In this document: piece by piece, positions 18,479 to 26,896 of the stretch
Layout of the letters: each line of letters opens with the position of its first letter
Position numbering within the stretch: position 1 is the stretch's first letter
NCBI RefSeq assembly: GCF_000336935.1
Contig: NZ_AOME01000056.1
Location: 1 to 60,422, forward strand
DNA: 60,422 nt
Direction of reading: 5' to 3'
DNA from: Halococcus salifodinae DSM 8989
GTDB taxonomy: Archaea; Halobacteriota; Halobacteria; Halobacteriales; Halococcaceae
Position numbers and translations under genes: made by a program
The notes under the pieces: model-generated
Seen by the model: only the letters and a program-made list of their open reading frames with translations
Databases searched by the model: none
What the model was told of the DNA's origin: nothing

Positions 18479-20118
18479 TCCGGGAGAACTGGCGGCTCGT
18501 CCTGCTCGTCGTGTTCGTGATCGCTGCCGGGGTCGCGCTGTTCGCGCCCCCACTCGGCGGTGGCGGGGCGAACGCGACCGCCGCCGCGCCGACCGCCGAG
18601 GGGCCGACCAACCTCCAGTTCGGACTCGAACTCTCCGGCGGGACGCGGATCCGCGCGCCGCTCGTCGGGCTGACCGCCGAGGGCGTCGATGTCGAACGGG
18701 GCAGTCAGGCGAACGTCACTGGGGAGGTCGCGAGCGCGCTGAACGTCTCCGGGGCGGACGTCCAGACCCGGGTCGGCAACGGTTCGGCCACCGTCGAGGT
18801 GTTCCCCGATCGGGTCACGAGCGACGGAGCCGCCGGTGCGCCCGGCAACGTCTCACAAGAGGAGTTCACACGGGCGCTCCAGTCCGCAGGCCTCGACGTT
18901 TCGAGGGGCGACGTCAGCCAGGGTGTGACCGACCAGACCTACGAGACGGCGGTCAACACCCTCGACAACAAGGTCAGCGAGTCAGGACTTGCGGGCGGGT
19001 CGGTACAAACCGTCCAATCGGGGGGCGAGCAGTACATCCAGATCGAGGTACCGAACCAGAACCGCTCGGAGGTTCAGGACCTCGTCGCCGATCAGGGCCG
19101 AGTGACGACGGTGGCGTACTTCCCGGTCGAAGGGAACGAGACACCGGCCTACTGCGAGCCGGGGAGCTGGGAGAACACCACGTCGAACGGCACAGTACCG
19201 GAGGGGTACTGTAGCGTGACGGTGCTCGACAGCCAGGAGGGGTTTCAGAACATCGAACCCGTCACGCGCGATCGGGATGGACAGCCGGTCGTTCCAGTGA
19301 CACTGTCTGACGAGGCTGCCGGACCGTTTGCGACGGACATGCGCCAGTACGGATTCGACAACCCGGCGAACGGGACGTGCCGGTTCGAGGAGAGCCGGAC
19401 CGGTCACTGCCTGCTCACCGTGGTCGACGGACAAGTGGTCTACGCCGCAGGTGTCAATCCGAACCTCGCCCGATCGTTCGCCGGCGACGACTTCGAGAAC
19501 CGGCCGGCGTATCAGACCTCCGCACCGAACATCTCGGAGGCACAAGAACTCCAGGTCGACCTCCAGGCCGGCGCACTGCCTGCCCGACTCGACCTCGATG
19601 CGGGGACGAGTCAGTTCATCCTGCCGGATCTCGCCGAGAAGTTCAAGCGCTTCTCGCTCATCACGGGACTGATCGCGGTGCTCGCGGTGGCGGTCACGGT
19701 GTTCATCCGGTATCGTGACCCGCGGGTGGCGATTCCGATGGTGTTGACCGCGCTCGCGGAGGTGTTCATCCTGCTCGGGTTCGCGTCGGCGGTCGGGCTC
19801 GCGCTCGATCTCTCGTACATCGCCGGGTTCGTCGCGGTGATCGGCACCGGGGTCGACGACCTCGTGATCATCGCCGACGAGATCCTCCAGAGCGACGTCA
19901 AGACCGGCCGGGTGTTCCAGAGCCGGTTCCGCCGGGCGCTGTGGGTCATCGGCGCGGCCGCCGCCACCACCATCGTCGCGATGAGCCCGCTCGCCATCCT
20001 CAGCCTCGGCGATCTCCGTGGGTTCGCCATCATCACCATCGTCGGCGTGCTCATCGGGGTCCTGATCACCCGCCCGGCCTACGGTAACATCCTCCGGAAC
20101 CTCGTGACCGGGGACTGA
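18475..20118 (+). CDS. secD: protein-export membrane protein SecD
   Basis: A 547-residue partner of SecF. It has one N-terminal helix (residues ~7-27), the motif LQFGLELSGGTRIRAPL, a large extracytoplasmic P1 region (about 40-385) and five C-terminal helices from ~390, with TGVDDLVIIADEIL matching the RND core. The start at 18475 overlaps secF by four bases, so the two are coupled. The two exported PGF-CTERM proteins encoded just upstream are plausible clients, though that is only adjacency. Confidence 0.95.
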   Translation: MIRENWRLVLLVVFVIAAGVALFAPPLGGGGANATAAAPTAEGPTNLQFGLELSGGTRIRAPLVGLTAEGVDVERGSQANVTGEVASALNVSGADVQTRVGNGSATVEVFPDRVTSDGAAGAPGNVSQEEFTRALQSAGLDVSRGDVSQGVTDQTYETAVNTLDNKVSESGLAGGSVQTVQSGGEQYIQIEVPNQNRSEVQDLVADQGRVTTVAYFPVEGNETPAYCEPGSWENTTSNGTVPEGYCSVTVLDSQEGFQNIEPVTRDRDGQPVVPVTLSDEAAGPFATDMRQYGFDNPANGTCRFEESRTGHCLLTVVDGQVVYAAGVNPNLARSFAGDDFENRPAYQTSAPNISEAQELQVDLQAGALPARLDLDAGTSQFILPDLAEKFKRFSLITGLIAVLAVAVTVFIRYRDPRVAIPMVLTALAEVFILLGFASAVGLALDLSYIAGFVAVIGTGVDDLVIIADEILQSDVKTGRVFQSRFRRALWVIGAAAATTIVAMSPLAILSLGDLRGFAIITIVGVLIGVLITRPAYGNILRNLVTGD

Positions 20119-20180
20119 CGGCGGGAGATCTGACGATCCGTCTCGATCGAGCCGGCGAAGCGTCATTGGACCATTTGTTG

Positions 20181-20640
20181 TCGGCGCGCGGCTGCACGGC
20201 GCTCCGACGGAGCGCCGTGCAACCCCCGTGCGAGGGATGACTGAGTGAAGCGAGCAACGCGAGCGAACGAGGGAGTCGGCTGGGGAGGTGTGTGGGCGGT
20301 AGGTGTCTGTGATCGAACCGTGAACGAGCAACGCGAGTGAGCGGGTGTTTTTAGCCCACCGGAAGACGCTTCGCGTCTTCCGAGCCTTGCTTCGCTACGC
20401 TCAGCAAGACAGGTTTTTGCGACGAGTGGTGGACGAGCGGTGCGAGGTGCGAACGGAGTGAGCGTGGTTCGAAAGACGCTTCGCGTCTTTCGTCATCACG
20501 AGAGAGCTTCGCTCTCTCGGACGACCTCGATAGCGAACGGGGAGCGAATGCGACCCGTGAGCGACCGCAGGGAGCGAGCGCACCCGAGGAGTGAAAAAGT
20601 GGGTGCGGGAGGCGTGTGGGCTGTGCGGGGCGGTGCGAAC
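20181..20640. repeat. composite intergenic repeat, copy A
   Basis: The ~570-base gap between secD and the DUF2298 gene has no credible gene. It holds ordered blocks: TCGGCGCGCGGCTGC (20181), CGAGGGATGA (20231), GGGGAGGTGTGTGG (~20282), GAGCGGGTGTTTTTAG (~20339), AGGTTTTTGCGA (~20410), and GTGCGGGAGGCGTGTGGG (~20600). The same blocks recur in the same order at 23.3-23.6 kb. Perfect hairpins sit between blocks: 20194-20220 (12-bp stem, 3-base loop), 20361-20381, 20471-20491 and 20499-20519 (each 8-bp stem with CTTCG loop). Confidence 0.75.
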
Positions 20641-20689
20641 GGTTCGGTCGAAAAGGGATCAGGTTCGTGTTCGACACCGCTACCGTGCT

Positions 20690-23167
20690 TCACTCGGGGC
20701 CACAGTCCGTATCGCCGGATTCACAGACAAGGTCGGGATCGACCGCATAGATCGTCACTGCCCGATTCTCGAACGCGACCGAGACGTTCGGCTGGCGCGC
20801 GTAGTTCTGGACGTCGCCGTAGCGGTCGCGCTCCGGTGGCCCGACGTAGATGTAACGGACATCGTATCTGTCGAGCACCGGCGCGCCCGCCGACCAGGGT
20901 TCGGTGTAGATCGTGTTCACGGCCGCGACGCGCTCCTCGAACGCCGCCGCGCCGCGATAGCCGCGCTCGTGTCGCCACCCGATCACGGTCGGGACGCCGG
21001 TGAGGGTCGCGGGCGCGCTCGTCCACGTGTACATCTGGGTTCCCGGCTCGGTAACGATGTTCGGCTGGCCGGAGCGGTTGTCGAGCCACGCGATCGATTC
21101 GGCCTGGGCCGGCCAGGATTGTTCGACGAACCGCGTTCCGTCGAGGGTCGGATCGAGACCGGCAGACTCGGCGGGCGGGTCGTCGAAGTGTGCCGATAGC
21201 GCGAGGCCGGCGAACGTGCCGGTGGCCGGCACCACGAGCGCCGTGACGGCGAGGACGGCGAGCCCGGCAGCGAGCGCAGTGCGGGGGACCGATCGACCGG
21301 CGAGTGCGCGACCGAACGCGTCGCGGGCGGCCGCGAGCAGCCACGCGAGTGCGACGCCGGCGGCGGTGCCCCAGAGCACCCAGACCTGGAGGTACACCTT
21401 GAAGACGGTCTTCCAGCGCACGTTCTGGGTGATCGAGCCCGCGCTCACGTACGCGAACTCCACCGCGAGCACGAGCCCCGCGCCCGCGACGATCAACACC
21501 GTCTCGTAGCCGATGGGCGATCCAGCATCGAACAGCGTTGCCGCCGCGTCGGACGAACGGCGACGCTCCGGAGGGCGATTTCCGTCCACCGGTTCCTCCG
21601 TCGGCTCCCGTGAGGTGTCGGCACGTGTGCGACACAGCACCCAGCCGACGACGACGAACGGGCCGGCGAGCGCGACCGCCGCGAGGTCGACGGCCAATCC
21701 GAGCACGGCGAGCACCGCGACGCTTGCGACGCCCACGACGGCGAGCGCTCTCGGCGGCGCGCGCGCGAGTCGAGCTCGCAGCCATCGCGGCCGGCGCGCG
21801 ACGAGGTAGAGCGCGAAGAGCGTGAGGAAGGCTCCATGGACGAGAAACAGCTCGCCGAGGCCGCTGCGCGGTGGGAGGAACCTGACCCCGCGGACTTCCG
21901 GGCTGTGAAAGAGGAGGAACGGCGACGCGAGTACCGCACCCGCGAGGCCGCCGGCGCACGCGACCCCGGTCGCGACGAGCGTTCGCGAGAGTTCGTGTCG
22001 GAGCCGGGCGAGACTGGCCGTGGCGTCCGGCGGGGCGGGGAGATGCCGGGCGATCGCGTCGGGCAGCAGCGTCGCCGGTCGAGCGTCACCAAGGGCGAGC
22101 GAGAGCCAGAGCACGCCGACCGCGCTCGGCACGCTCCACGTGCTGATCAGCGCACACAGGCCCACCGCCGGCGGGAACGCGACGAAGACGAGCGCGCGCC
22201 GGCGGGTGAGAACGGTCTCGGGAGTTCGGTAGTACGCAAAGGAGAGTGCGACGCAGCCGAGCAGGAACGTCATCGCGATCATGAACGCGCTCAGGTCGCC
22301 GTTGAGGAACGACCAGAGCGGGAAGACGTTGAGCGTCCCGTCGATCACGTACCGGCCGTACCAGTACGAGAAGTTTTTCGGGACAGTGAGGTTCGCGAGC
22401 GCCTCCTCGTAGGGGACGCCGCGGACGCCCGCGAACAGGACACGGCCGTACTGTGCGGCGAGATCGTCGGGGAGCAAACCGAGGAGCATTCTTCCGGGCG
22501 TCGCGAGATTACCCCCCACTCCGACGAAGAGGGCCGCGAGCGCGCCCGCGAGGCGGTGCGAGTGACCGTGAGAGTCCGCGATCGCACCCGCGAGACCGTA
22601 GGCGGCGGTCACGAGCGAGGCAAAGAATCCCGCGAGCGCGAGGTTGTACGCGTAGCGCGCGGGCGTGTCGGTGAGCATCGAGAGCAGCGCGGTCATCACG
22701 AACCCACCGTAGTAGTACCGGAGACGCTCGCCCGCGAACCAGAAGTCCTCCGGCGGTAGTCGATCCGCGCGCAGCACCGTCTGAATCAGCCCGAAATCGA
22801 GAAACTTCTCGCCGCCACCGGGATGCACCGCCGGATCGATCGCCCGGATCGCGAGCATGAACCCAAAGGCGAGCCCGAACACCGCCATCGCGGCAGCGAG
22901 ACCTCGAAGGTGGATCGACCCGCCGGCGCGGATCGCGAGACCCGACGCGACGAGGAGGACCACGACAGCGATCCCGACCGCGACCGGCCCGAACGTGACG
23001 TGGCCGACCCAGTAGGCGACCAGCGTGAGGACCGTGAGCGAGATCGGGAGCGCGAACGTCGCGCCGCGGTCGGGGAAGCGCTCGAACAGCAGGGACGCGA
23101 TCGGGAGTCCGACGAGCGCGAGGAGGGCGTAGGCCACGAACCACAGGGCGACGAGACCGTACTCCAT
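20690..23167 (-). CDS. DUF2298 (Chlor_Arch_YYY) membrane protein
   Basis: An 825-residue polytopic membrane protein of the archaeal/Chloroflexi DUF2298 family, distantly like membrane glycosyltransferases. Features include WFAGERLRYYYGGFVMTALL near residue 155, a conserved lumenal segment with NFSYWYGRYVIDGTLNVFP, a variable linker around 530-560, and an extracytoplasmic C-terminal domain ending in DPDLVCESGDTDCG. At least 15 hydrophobic segments are visible. The ATG at 23167 (MEYGLVALWFVAYAL) is preferred over the upstream GTG. A lipid-linked sugar substrate is likely by family analogy but unproven. It is bracketed by the composite repeats. Confidence 0.85.
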   Translation of the reverse strand: MEYGLVALWFVAYALLALVGLPIASLLFERFPDRGATFALPISLTVLTLVAYWVGHVTFGPVAVGIAVVVLLVASGLAIRAGGSIHLRGLAAAMAVFGLAFGFMLAIRAIDPAVHPGGGEKFLDFGLIQTVLRADRLPPEDFWFAGERLRYYYGGFVMTALLSMLTDTPARYAYNLALAGFFASLVTAAYGLAGAIADSHGHSHRLAGALAALFVGVGGNLATPGRMLLGLLPDDLAAQYGRVLFAGVRGVPYEEALANLTVPKNFSYWYGRYVIDGTLNVFPLWSFLNGDLSAFMIAMTFLLGCVALSFAYYRTPETVLTRRRALVFVAFPPAVGLCALISTWSVPSAVGVLWLSLALGDARPATLLPDAIARHLPAPPDATASLARLRHELSRTLVATGVACAGGLAGAVLASPFLLFHSPEVRGVRFLPPRSGLGELFLVHGAFLTLFALYLVARRPRWLRARLARAPPRALAVVGVASVAVLAVLGLAVDLAAVALAGPFVVVGWVLCRTRADTSREPTEEPVDGNRPPERRRSSDAAATLFDAGSPIGYETVLIVAGAGLVLAVEFAYVSAGSITQNVRWKTVFKVYLQVWVLWGTAAGVALAWLLAAARDAFGRALAGRSVPRTALAAGLAVLAVTALVVPATGTFAGLALSAHFDDPPAESAGLDPTLDGTRFVEQSWPAQAESIAWLDNRSGQPNIVTEPGTQMYTWTSAPATLTGVPTVIGWRHERGYRGAAAFEERVAAVNTIYTEPWSAGAPVLDRYDVRYIYVGPPERDRYGDVQNYARQPNVSVAFENRAVTIYAVDPDLVCESGDTDCGPE

Positions 23168-23277
23168 TCGACCGACCAACCGGCGCGGGACGCCAAAGGG
23201 ATTCCGTTCGTAGCGTCGCTATCGGTCCGCGAACAACCGCCGGACAGCCGGTGCGTGGTGGGATGCAGTCACCGCGG

Positions 23278-23620
23278 TCGGCGCGCGGCTGCGCGCGAGG
23301 GATGAGCGACGCGAGAGGTGAGCGGCGCGAGAGGTGAGCGGCGCGAGCGAAGCGAGGGCCGCCAAGCGAACGGGGTGCAAAGCGACCCGTGAGCGAAACG
23401 AGCGGAGCGAATCGGTTGGGGAGGCGTGTGGACGGTTGTAGTGCTGTGCGGTGGGACCAGTAGTCGGGCCACGAGTGACCGAAGGGAGCGAGCGGGTGTT
23501 TTTAGTCCAGGTTTTTGCGAGGAGTGGTTGGCGAACGAAGTGAGCCAACCCGACGAAGTAAAAAAGTGGATGCGGGAGGCGTGTGGGCGTTGCGGTGCTG
23601 TGCGGACAATCATTTGTGTC
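23278..23620. repeat. composite intergenic repeat, copy B
   Basis: The ~500-base gap between the DUF2298 start and rnhB has no credible gene. It carries the same ordered blocks as copy A in the same orientation: TCGGCGCGCGGCTGC (23278), CGAGGGATGA (~23296), GGGGAGGCGTGTGG (~23417), GAGCGGGTGTTTTTAG (~23489), AGGTTTTTGCGA (~23509) and ATGCGGGAGGCGTGTGGG (~23568). A GGTTGGC...GCCAACC inverted repeat lies near 23523-23551. An internal short duplication GCGAGAGGTGAGCGGC occurs near 23310-23345. Confidence 0.75.
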
Positions 23621-23667
23621 GGCACTCACGGTTCGTGTTCTCGCACTCACTGACGATTCATAATCGC

Positions 23668-24339
23668 TCAGAACTCCGCGAGCGCCGACTGTTCGGCGGC
23701 CGCGAGCGCCTCACGACTCGTCTTCCACGACCGGCGCGCGAACGGCGGGAGGTCGCCGTGTTCGCGAACGTACTCGGCGAGGAACTCGCGAGTGGTCGGG
23801 TCGCTCGGGTAGCCGCTGCCGATGGGGCCGTGTTCGTCCGCGAGGTCGGCGATATGCGCGTCGCGGGCGACCTTGGCGACGACGCTTGCCGCACCGACGA
23901 GGGCGTGCTCCTCGTCAGCACCGTGCTCGGCCGTGATTTCGACGTCGGCGGTCGCGGCCTCGTGGACGCGCCGCCCAAACCGCTCGGTGTCGGTGTCACA
24001 GGCGTCGACCACACCGGCTAGCCCGTCGGCTGTCGCTTTGGCGTCGGCTCCAATGCTCGCCACGCTGTCGATCGTGGCTCCGGCCGCTTCGATCGTGAGT
24101 GCGTTCAGGTCGGTGTCGGGTGCGTCGATCGCAGACGGCGTGACCTCGCGAGTCGCGACCGCGATCCGGTCGTCGGCGCGGAGTTCGTCAGCAAGGGTCT
24201 CTCGGCGGGCGGGCGAGAGCCGCTTCGAGTCGTCGATACCCGCGGGGAGCACGGCGGGATCGGCGCGGACGCACGCCACGAACAGCGAGCCGAGCACAGG
24301 GCCGCGGCCGGCCTCGTCGACGCCGAACGAACGCTCCAT
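23668..24339 (-). CDS. rnhB: ribonuclease HII
   Basis: A 223-residue enzyme that cuts RNA in RNA-DNA hybrids and at single ribonucleotides in DNA. The type-2 signature GVDEAGRGPVLGSL is at the N-terminus with the first catalytic Asp and Glu; the DDSKRLSPARR motif follows near residue 38; the later Asp lies in VVAKVARDAHIADL; and GSGYPSDPTTREFL near residue 173 is typical. The ATG at 24339 puts DEAGRG at the expected place. Confidence 0.95.
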   Translation of the reverse strand: MERSFGVDEAGRGPVLGSLFVACVRADPAVLPAGIDDSKRLSPARRETLADELRADDRIAVATREVTPSAIDAPDTDLNALTIEAAGATIDSVASIGADAKATADGLAGVVDACDTDTERFGRRVHEAATADVEITAEHGADEEHALVGAASVVAKVARDAHIADLADEHGPIGSGYPSDPTTREFLAEYVREHGDLPPFARRSWKTSREALAAAEQSALAEF

Positions 24340-24384
24340 GCACCCGTCCCGAGCGGCGACGAAAAGCGTCTTTCGTCCGGGCGA

Positions 24385-24747
24385 TCAGGCCCGTTCGAGG
24401 AGTTCGATCCGGTTACCGAACGGATCGCGAAACGTGAACCGGTCGCGGCCGGGGATCGGCGGTTCGTCGATCGTCTCGACGCCGTGGGCTTCGAGCCGTT
24501 CGCGCGCGGCGGCGACATCCTCTACCTCGAAGGCGGGATGTCGTCGGGACTGCTCGTCGGAATCCTCGACCCCGAGATGGATCTCGACGTCGCCCGCGCG
24601 ATACCACATGGTGTCGGTGTCGCCGAACGAGTCGGGCTGGTCGATCGGGGTCAACCCGAGCACGTCGCCGTAGAACTCGCGGGCCGCGTCGACTTCCTCA
24701 GGAGGGATCGTGATCTGGACGTGGTCGATCCGTCGCCACTGAATCAT
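24385..24747 (-). CDS. VOC-superfamily (glyoxalase-fold) protein
   Basis: A 120-residue single VOC domain made of two beta-alpha-beta-beta-beta units. Candidate metal ligands are the His in RIDHVQITIP, the His in DVEIHLGVED and a Glu in NRIELLERA. AREFYGDVLGLTPID is the family's first helix-turn. The start MIQWRRIDHV is chosen because it opens directly onto the first strand. The substrate cannot be told; it may be a dioxygenase or isomerase. It shares strand and neighbourhood with rnhB. Confidence 0.85.
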   Translation of the reverse strand: MIQWRRIDHVQITIPPEEVDAAREFYGDVLGLTPIDQPDSFGDTDTMWYRAGDVEIHLGVEDSDEQSRRHPAFEVEDVAAARERLEAHGVETIDEPPIPGRDRFTFRDPFGNRIELLERA

Positions 24748-24851
24748 GGCCGAGCGAGACGAGCCAGGGTGATAAACGTCGGCCATCCCCGATCGTCAGC
24801 GCCTATCGAACGCTCGACGGCCGAAAAATGCGGAGTGTCGGTGTGGTGGGT

Positions 24852-24992
24852 TCAGTCGGCTGCGCCCGGCGCGAGCGGCTCGTCCTCGATCTCTTCGTCG
24901 GGTTCGTCGGCCCACTCGGGCGTCGTCTCGTCCTCGCGTTCTCCGGTGTCCTCGTACAGCCGTACGTACTCCGTACTCCTGTGGTGACACAT
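24852..24992 (-). CDS. 46-residue acidic protein
   Basis: A short frame reading MCHHRSTEYVRLYEDTGERE and then almost only Asp, Glu, Pro and Ala. The strongly acidic tail is typical of haloarchaeal coding DNA rather than random sequence. The N-terminal Cys-His-His group might bind metal but has no second pair. No family is recognised. It diverges from the IS605 side at 25 kb. Confidence 0.5.
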   Translation of the reverse strand: MCHHRSTEYVRLYEDTGEREDETTPEWADEPDEEIEDEPLAPGAAD

Positions 24993-25029
24993 AGGTTGAC
25001 ACCCCACACGCGCCACGGTACGAGCGCGC

Positions 25030-25150
25030 TTAACCTTAACACGGGCGCTAATTCCTCTTCCTCATGAGCACCGCAGTCCGCCGTTCGGTGGACAAGGAGC
25101 GGAAGAGGGGGGGGATACAGCGTCATCAGAACGCTTCGCGTTCTGATTAA
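25030..25150 (+). pseudogene. possible gene stub cut off at the IS605 left end
   Basis: A TATA-like TTAACCTTAA near 25031-25040 is followed ~25 bases later by ATG at 25064, reading MSTAVRRSVDKERKRGG before running into the element's left-end hairpin and stopping at 25148. Promoter and start look real, but the rest of the coding sequence is absent, suggesting truncation by the insertion. A chance frame is possible. Confidence 0.3.
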
Positions 25151-25175
25151 CAGTCAGAAATCTTTGATTTCTGAC
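25126..25175 (+). repeat. tandem left-end hairpins of the IS605 element
   Basis: TCAGAACG + CTTCG + CGTTCTGA is a perfect 8-bp stem; six bases later GTCAGAAATC + TTT + GATTTCTGAC is a perfect 10-bp stem. Both share TCAGAA/TTCTGA arms. Subterminal hairpins are the binding sites of IS200/IS605 TnpA. Confidence 0.75.
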
Positions 25176-25262
25176 GACGCCCGTCATCATCTGTTCTTTC
25201 GTTCTATTCGTGTTCTGTCGGAATGTTAATGTGGTGGGGTGACGTACATATGAACGAACCCA

Positions 25263-25661
25263 ATGGCTTCCGACCTCGATTCAGGTTCACACTCGGTCTA
25301 TTCGCTCCATTATCACCTGATACTCGTCACGAAGTATCAGCATGGAGTGCTCACCGAGGAACGAACCAACTTCATTCACGAGGTCATCGACGGGTTCGCG
25401 GAGAAATACGACGTCGAGGTCTCGCACCTCGACGGCGAAGACGACCACATACACATCCTGTTCAAAACGAAACCCACCACAAACCTCGTGAAGTTCGTCA
25501 ATACACTAAAAGGCGCAACTGCGCGGAGGGTTCGCAATGAGTTCCCCGAACTCAAGGACGAACAGGTAGATTCGTTCTGGAACGACTCATACTGTCTCAT
25601 CTCGACGGGACAGGTCTCACTCGACGTGCTCACCGAGTACGTCGAGAACCAACGCCGGTGA
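25263..25661 (+). CDS. tnpA: IS200-type HUH transposase TnpA
   Basis: A 132-residue Y1 transposase that cuts and rejoins single-stranded DNA at the element ends. The HUH metal motif is DDHIHILF (His-Ile-His) near residue 63, and the nucleophile Tyr is in LTEYVENQ near residue 126. The length matches the family, and all key residues are present, so it appears active. Its stop overlaps the GTG start of tnpB by four bases. Confidence 0.93.
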   Translation: MASDLDSGSHSVYSLHYHLILVTKYQHGVLTEERTNFIHEVIDGFAEKYDVEVSHLDGEDDHIHILFKTKPTTNLVKFVNTLKGATARRVRNEFPELKDEQVDSFWNDSYCLISTGQVSLDVLTEYVENQRR

Positions 25662-26884
25662 ACTGCACCTATCGGTTCCGGCTCAATCCCACGCCCGAGC
25701 AACGAGAGCGGTTGGCGTGGACGCTGGATACCTGCCGACAGGTTCGCAACCACTTCCTGCACCGGATGAATCAGTTGGAAGACTCGTCGTACACACCAGA
25801 ACAGAACCGTCTCCCGAAGCTCAAAGAGTGGTGGATCGACCTGAAGTCGGTCCATTCGAAGGTGCTTCAGATGGTCGTTCGTCGTCTCTACAAAGACCGT
25901 TCGAATCTTTCGAAGAAGGCGAAGAAGGGCTACAACGTCGGCAAACTCAAGTGGAAAGGTGTGGGCGACTACTTTTCGTTCACCTACAACCAGACCGGTT
26001 TCGAACTCAAGAAAACGAGTGGCCGCGACAGGTTGCACCTTTCGAAGATTGGCGACGTTCCCGTAGTAGCTCACAGAGATCTTCCCGACGACGCCACCGT
26101 GACCGGTGTCGTCGTGAAACGCGAAGCCACCGGACGCTGGTACGCTTCGCTCCAACTCGACACCGATACCGAAGCACCTCCGAAGCCGGACGAACCGGAA
26201 CGGTGCGTCGGTATCGACGTGGGGATACTGAAATACACCCACGACACCGACGGCACCGCCGTCGGGTCATTGGACCTCTCCGACGAACAGGAGCGACTGA
26301 AACACGAACAGCGTGTTCTCTCCCGCAAAGAGCATGGGTCGAACAACTACCGCGAACAGCAACGGAAGGTCGCCCGTCGTCACGCCGACATCAAGCGAAA
26401 GCGCCGCGACTTCCTCCACAAACTCTCGACGTGGTACGCCGAAAGCTACGACCTCGTGGCGGTCGAAAAGTTGGATACAAAGGGGTTGCTGGAACTACCG
26501 TCGAACTCACACAGCCGTGCGAGTGCGGCATGGGCCACGTTCCGAAAACTCATGAAATGGAAGTGCAAACGCGAAGGAACGCACTTCGCGGAAGTGCGTC
26601 CCGAAGGCACTACCAAAGAGTGTGCTCGGTGTGGTGTCGAGACCGACAAGCCACTCTGGATACGCGAACATTCCTGTCCCGCCTGCGGGTTCGAAGCGGA
26701 TAGGGACGAAAACGCCGCATGGAACGTCCTTCAACGCGGTCTCGACAAACTAGGCATGGGCTGTGCCGAATCAACGCCCCCGGAGACTGCGGTACCTACG
26801 GATACCTCCTTTCAGCAGGTGTCTGCAAACCGCGTCGTGGAACGGGGAAGCCCCACCCTCAACGAGCGCGTCAGCGCGAAGTAG
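25658..26884 (+). CDS. tnpB: TnpB RNA-guided nuclease
   Basis: A 408-residue RuvC-type nuclease, relative of Cas12, guided by an RNA from the element's right end. An N-terminal OrfB helix-turn-helix begins NCTYRFRLNPTPEQRERLAW. RuvC residues are the Asp in CVGIDVGILKY, the Glu in LVAVEKLDTKG and the Asp in EADRDENAAWN. A four-Cys zinc finger lies between (CARCGVE and CPACGFE). The GTG start overlaps tnpA. All catalytic residues are intact. In IS605 biology it favours retention of the element by cutting the vacated donor site. Confidence 0.93.
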   Translation: MNCTYRFRLNPTPEQRERLAWTLDTCRQVRNHFLHRMNQLEDSSYTPEQNRLPKLKEWWIDLKSVHSKVLQMVVRRLYKDRSNLSKKAKKGYNVGKLKWKGVGDYFSFTYNQTGFELKKTSGRDRLHLSKIGDVPVVAHRDLPDDATVTGVVVKREATGRWYASLQLDTDTEAPPKPDEPERCVGIDVGILKYTHDTDGTAVGSLDLSDEQERLKHEQRVLSRKEHGSNNYREQQRKVARRHADIKRKRRDFLHKLSTWYAESYDLVAVEKLDTKGLLELPSNSHSRASAAWATFRKLMKWKCKREGTHFAEVRPEGTTKECARCGVETDKPLWIREHSCPACGFEADRDENAAWNVLQRGLDKLGMGCAESTPPETAVPTDTSFQQVSANRVVERGSPTLNERVSAK

Positions 26885-26891
26885 GTTGGGG
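26791..26891 (+). ncRNA. predicted TnpB guide RNA (reRNA/omega RNA) scaffold
   Basis: The end of tnpB and the element's right end fold into hairpins: GGTA...TACC at 26791-26806 and a long interrupted stem CCCCACCCT ... AGGTTGGGG at 26851-26891 with an inner GCGC/GCGC hairpin. Such 3'-overlapping RNAs are known for TnpB and in haloarchaeal IS1341-type genes. The guide would be the ~16 bases after 26891. Confidence 0.55.
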
Positions 26892-26896
26892 AGCAG

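Larger units (their letters stand above)
25126..26891 (+). mobile_element. IS200/IS605-type element with tnpA and tnpB
   Basis: The element carries a HUH transposase followed by TnpB with overlapping frames, plus hairpins at both ends. At the left are two adjacent perfect hairpins (25126-25146 and 25153-25175). At the right is a long stem (26851-26891) overlapping the end of tnpB. This family moves as single-stranded DNA without target duplication, so exact ends cannot be read from one copy; the limits given are the outer hairpins. Confidence 0.8.

Noticed and set aside
18982-20331. 449-codon frame opposite secD
   Set aside because: Shadow frame, His/Arg/Asp-rich, no domains.
20440-21199. 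Overlapping frames in the repeat region upstream of the DUF2298 stop
   Set aside because: They run through the composite repeat and hairpins and into antisense of the membrane protein; composition is unlike a haloarchaeal protein.
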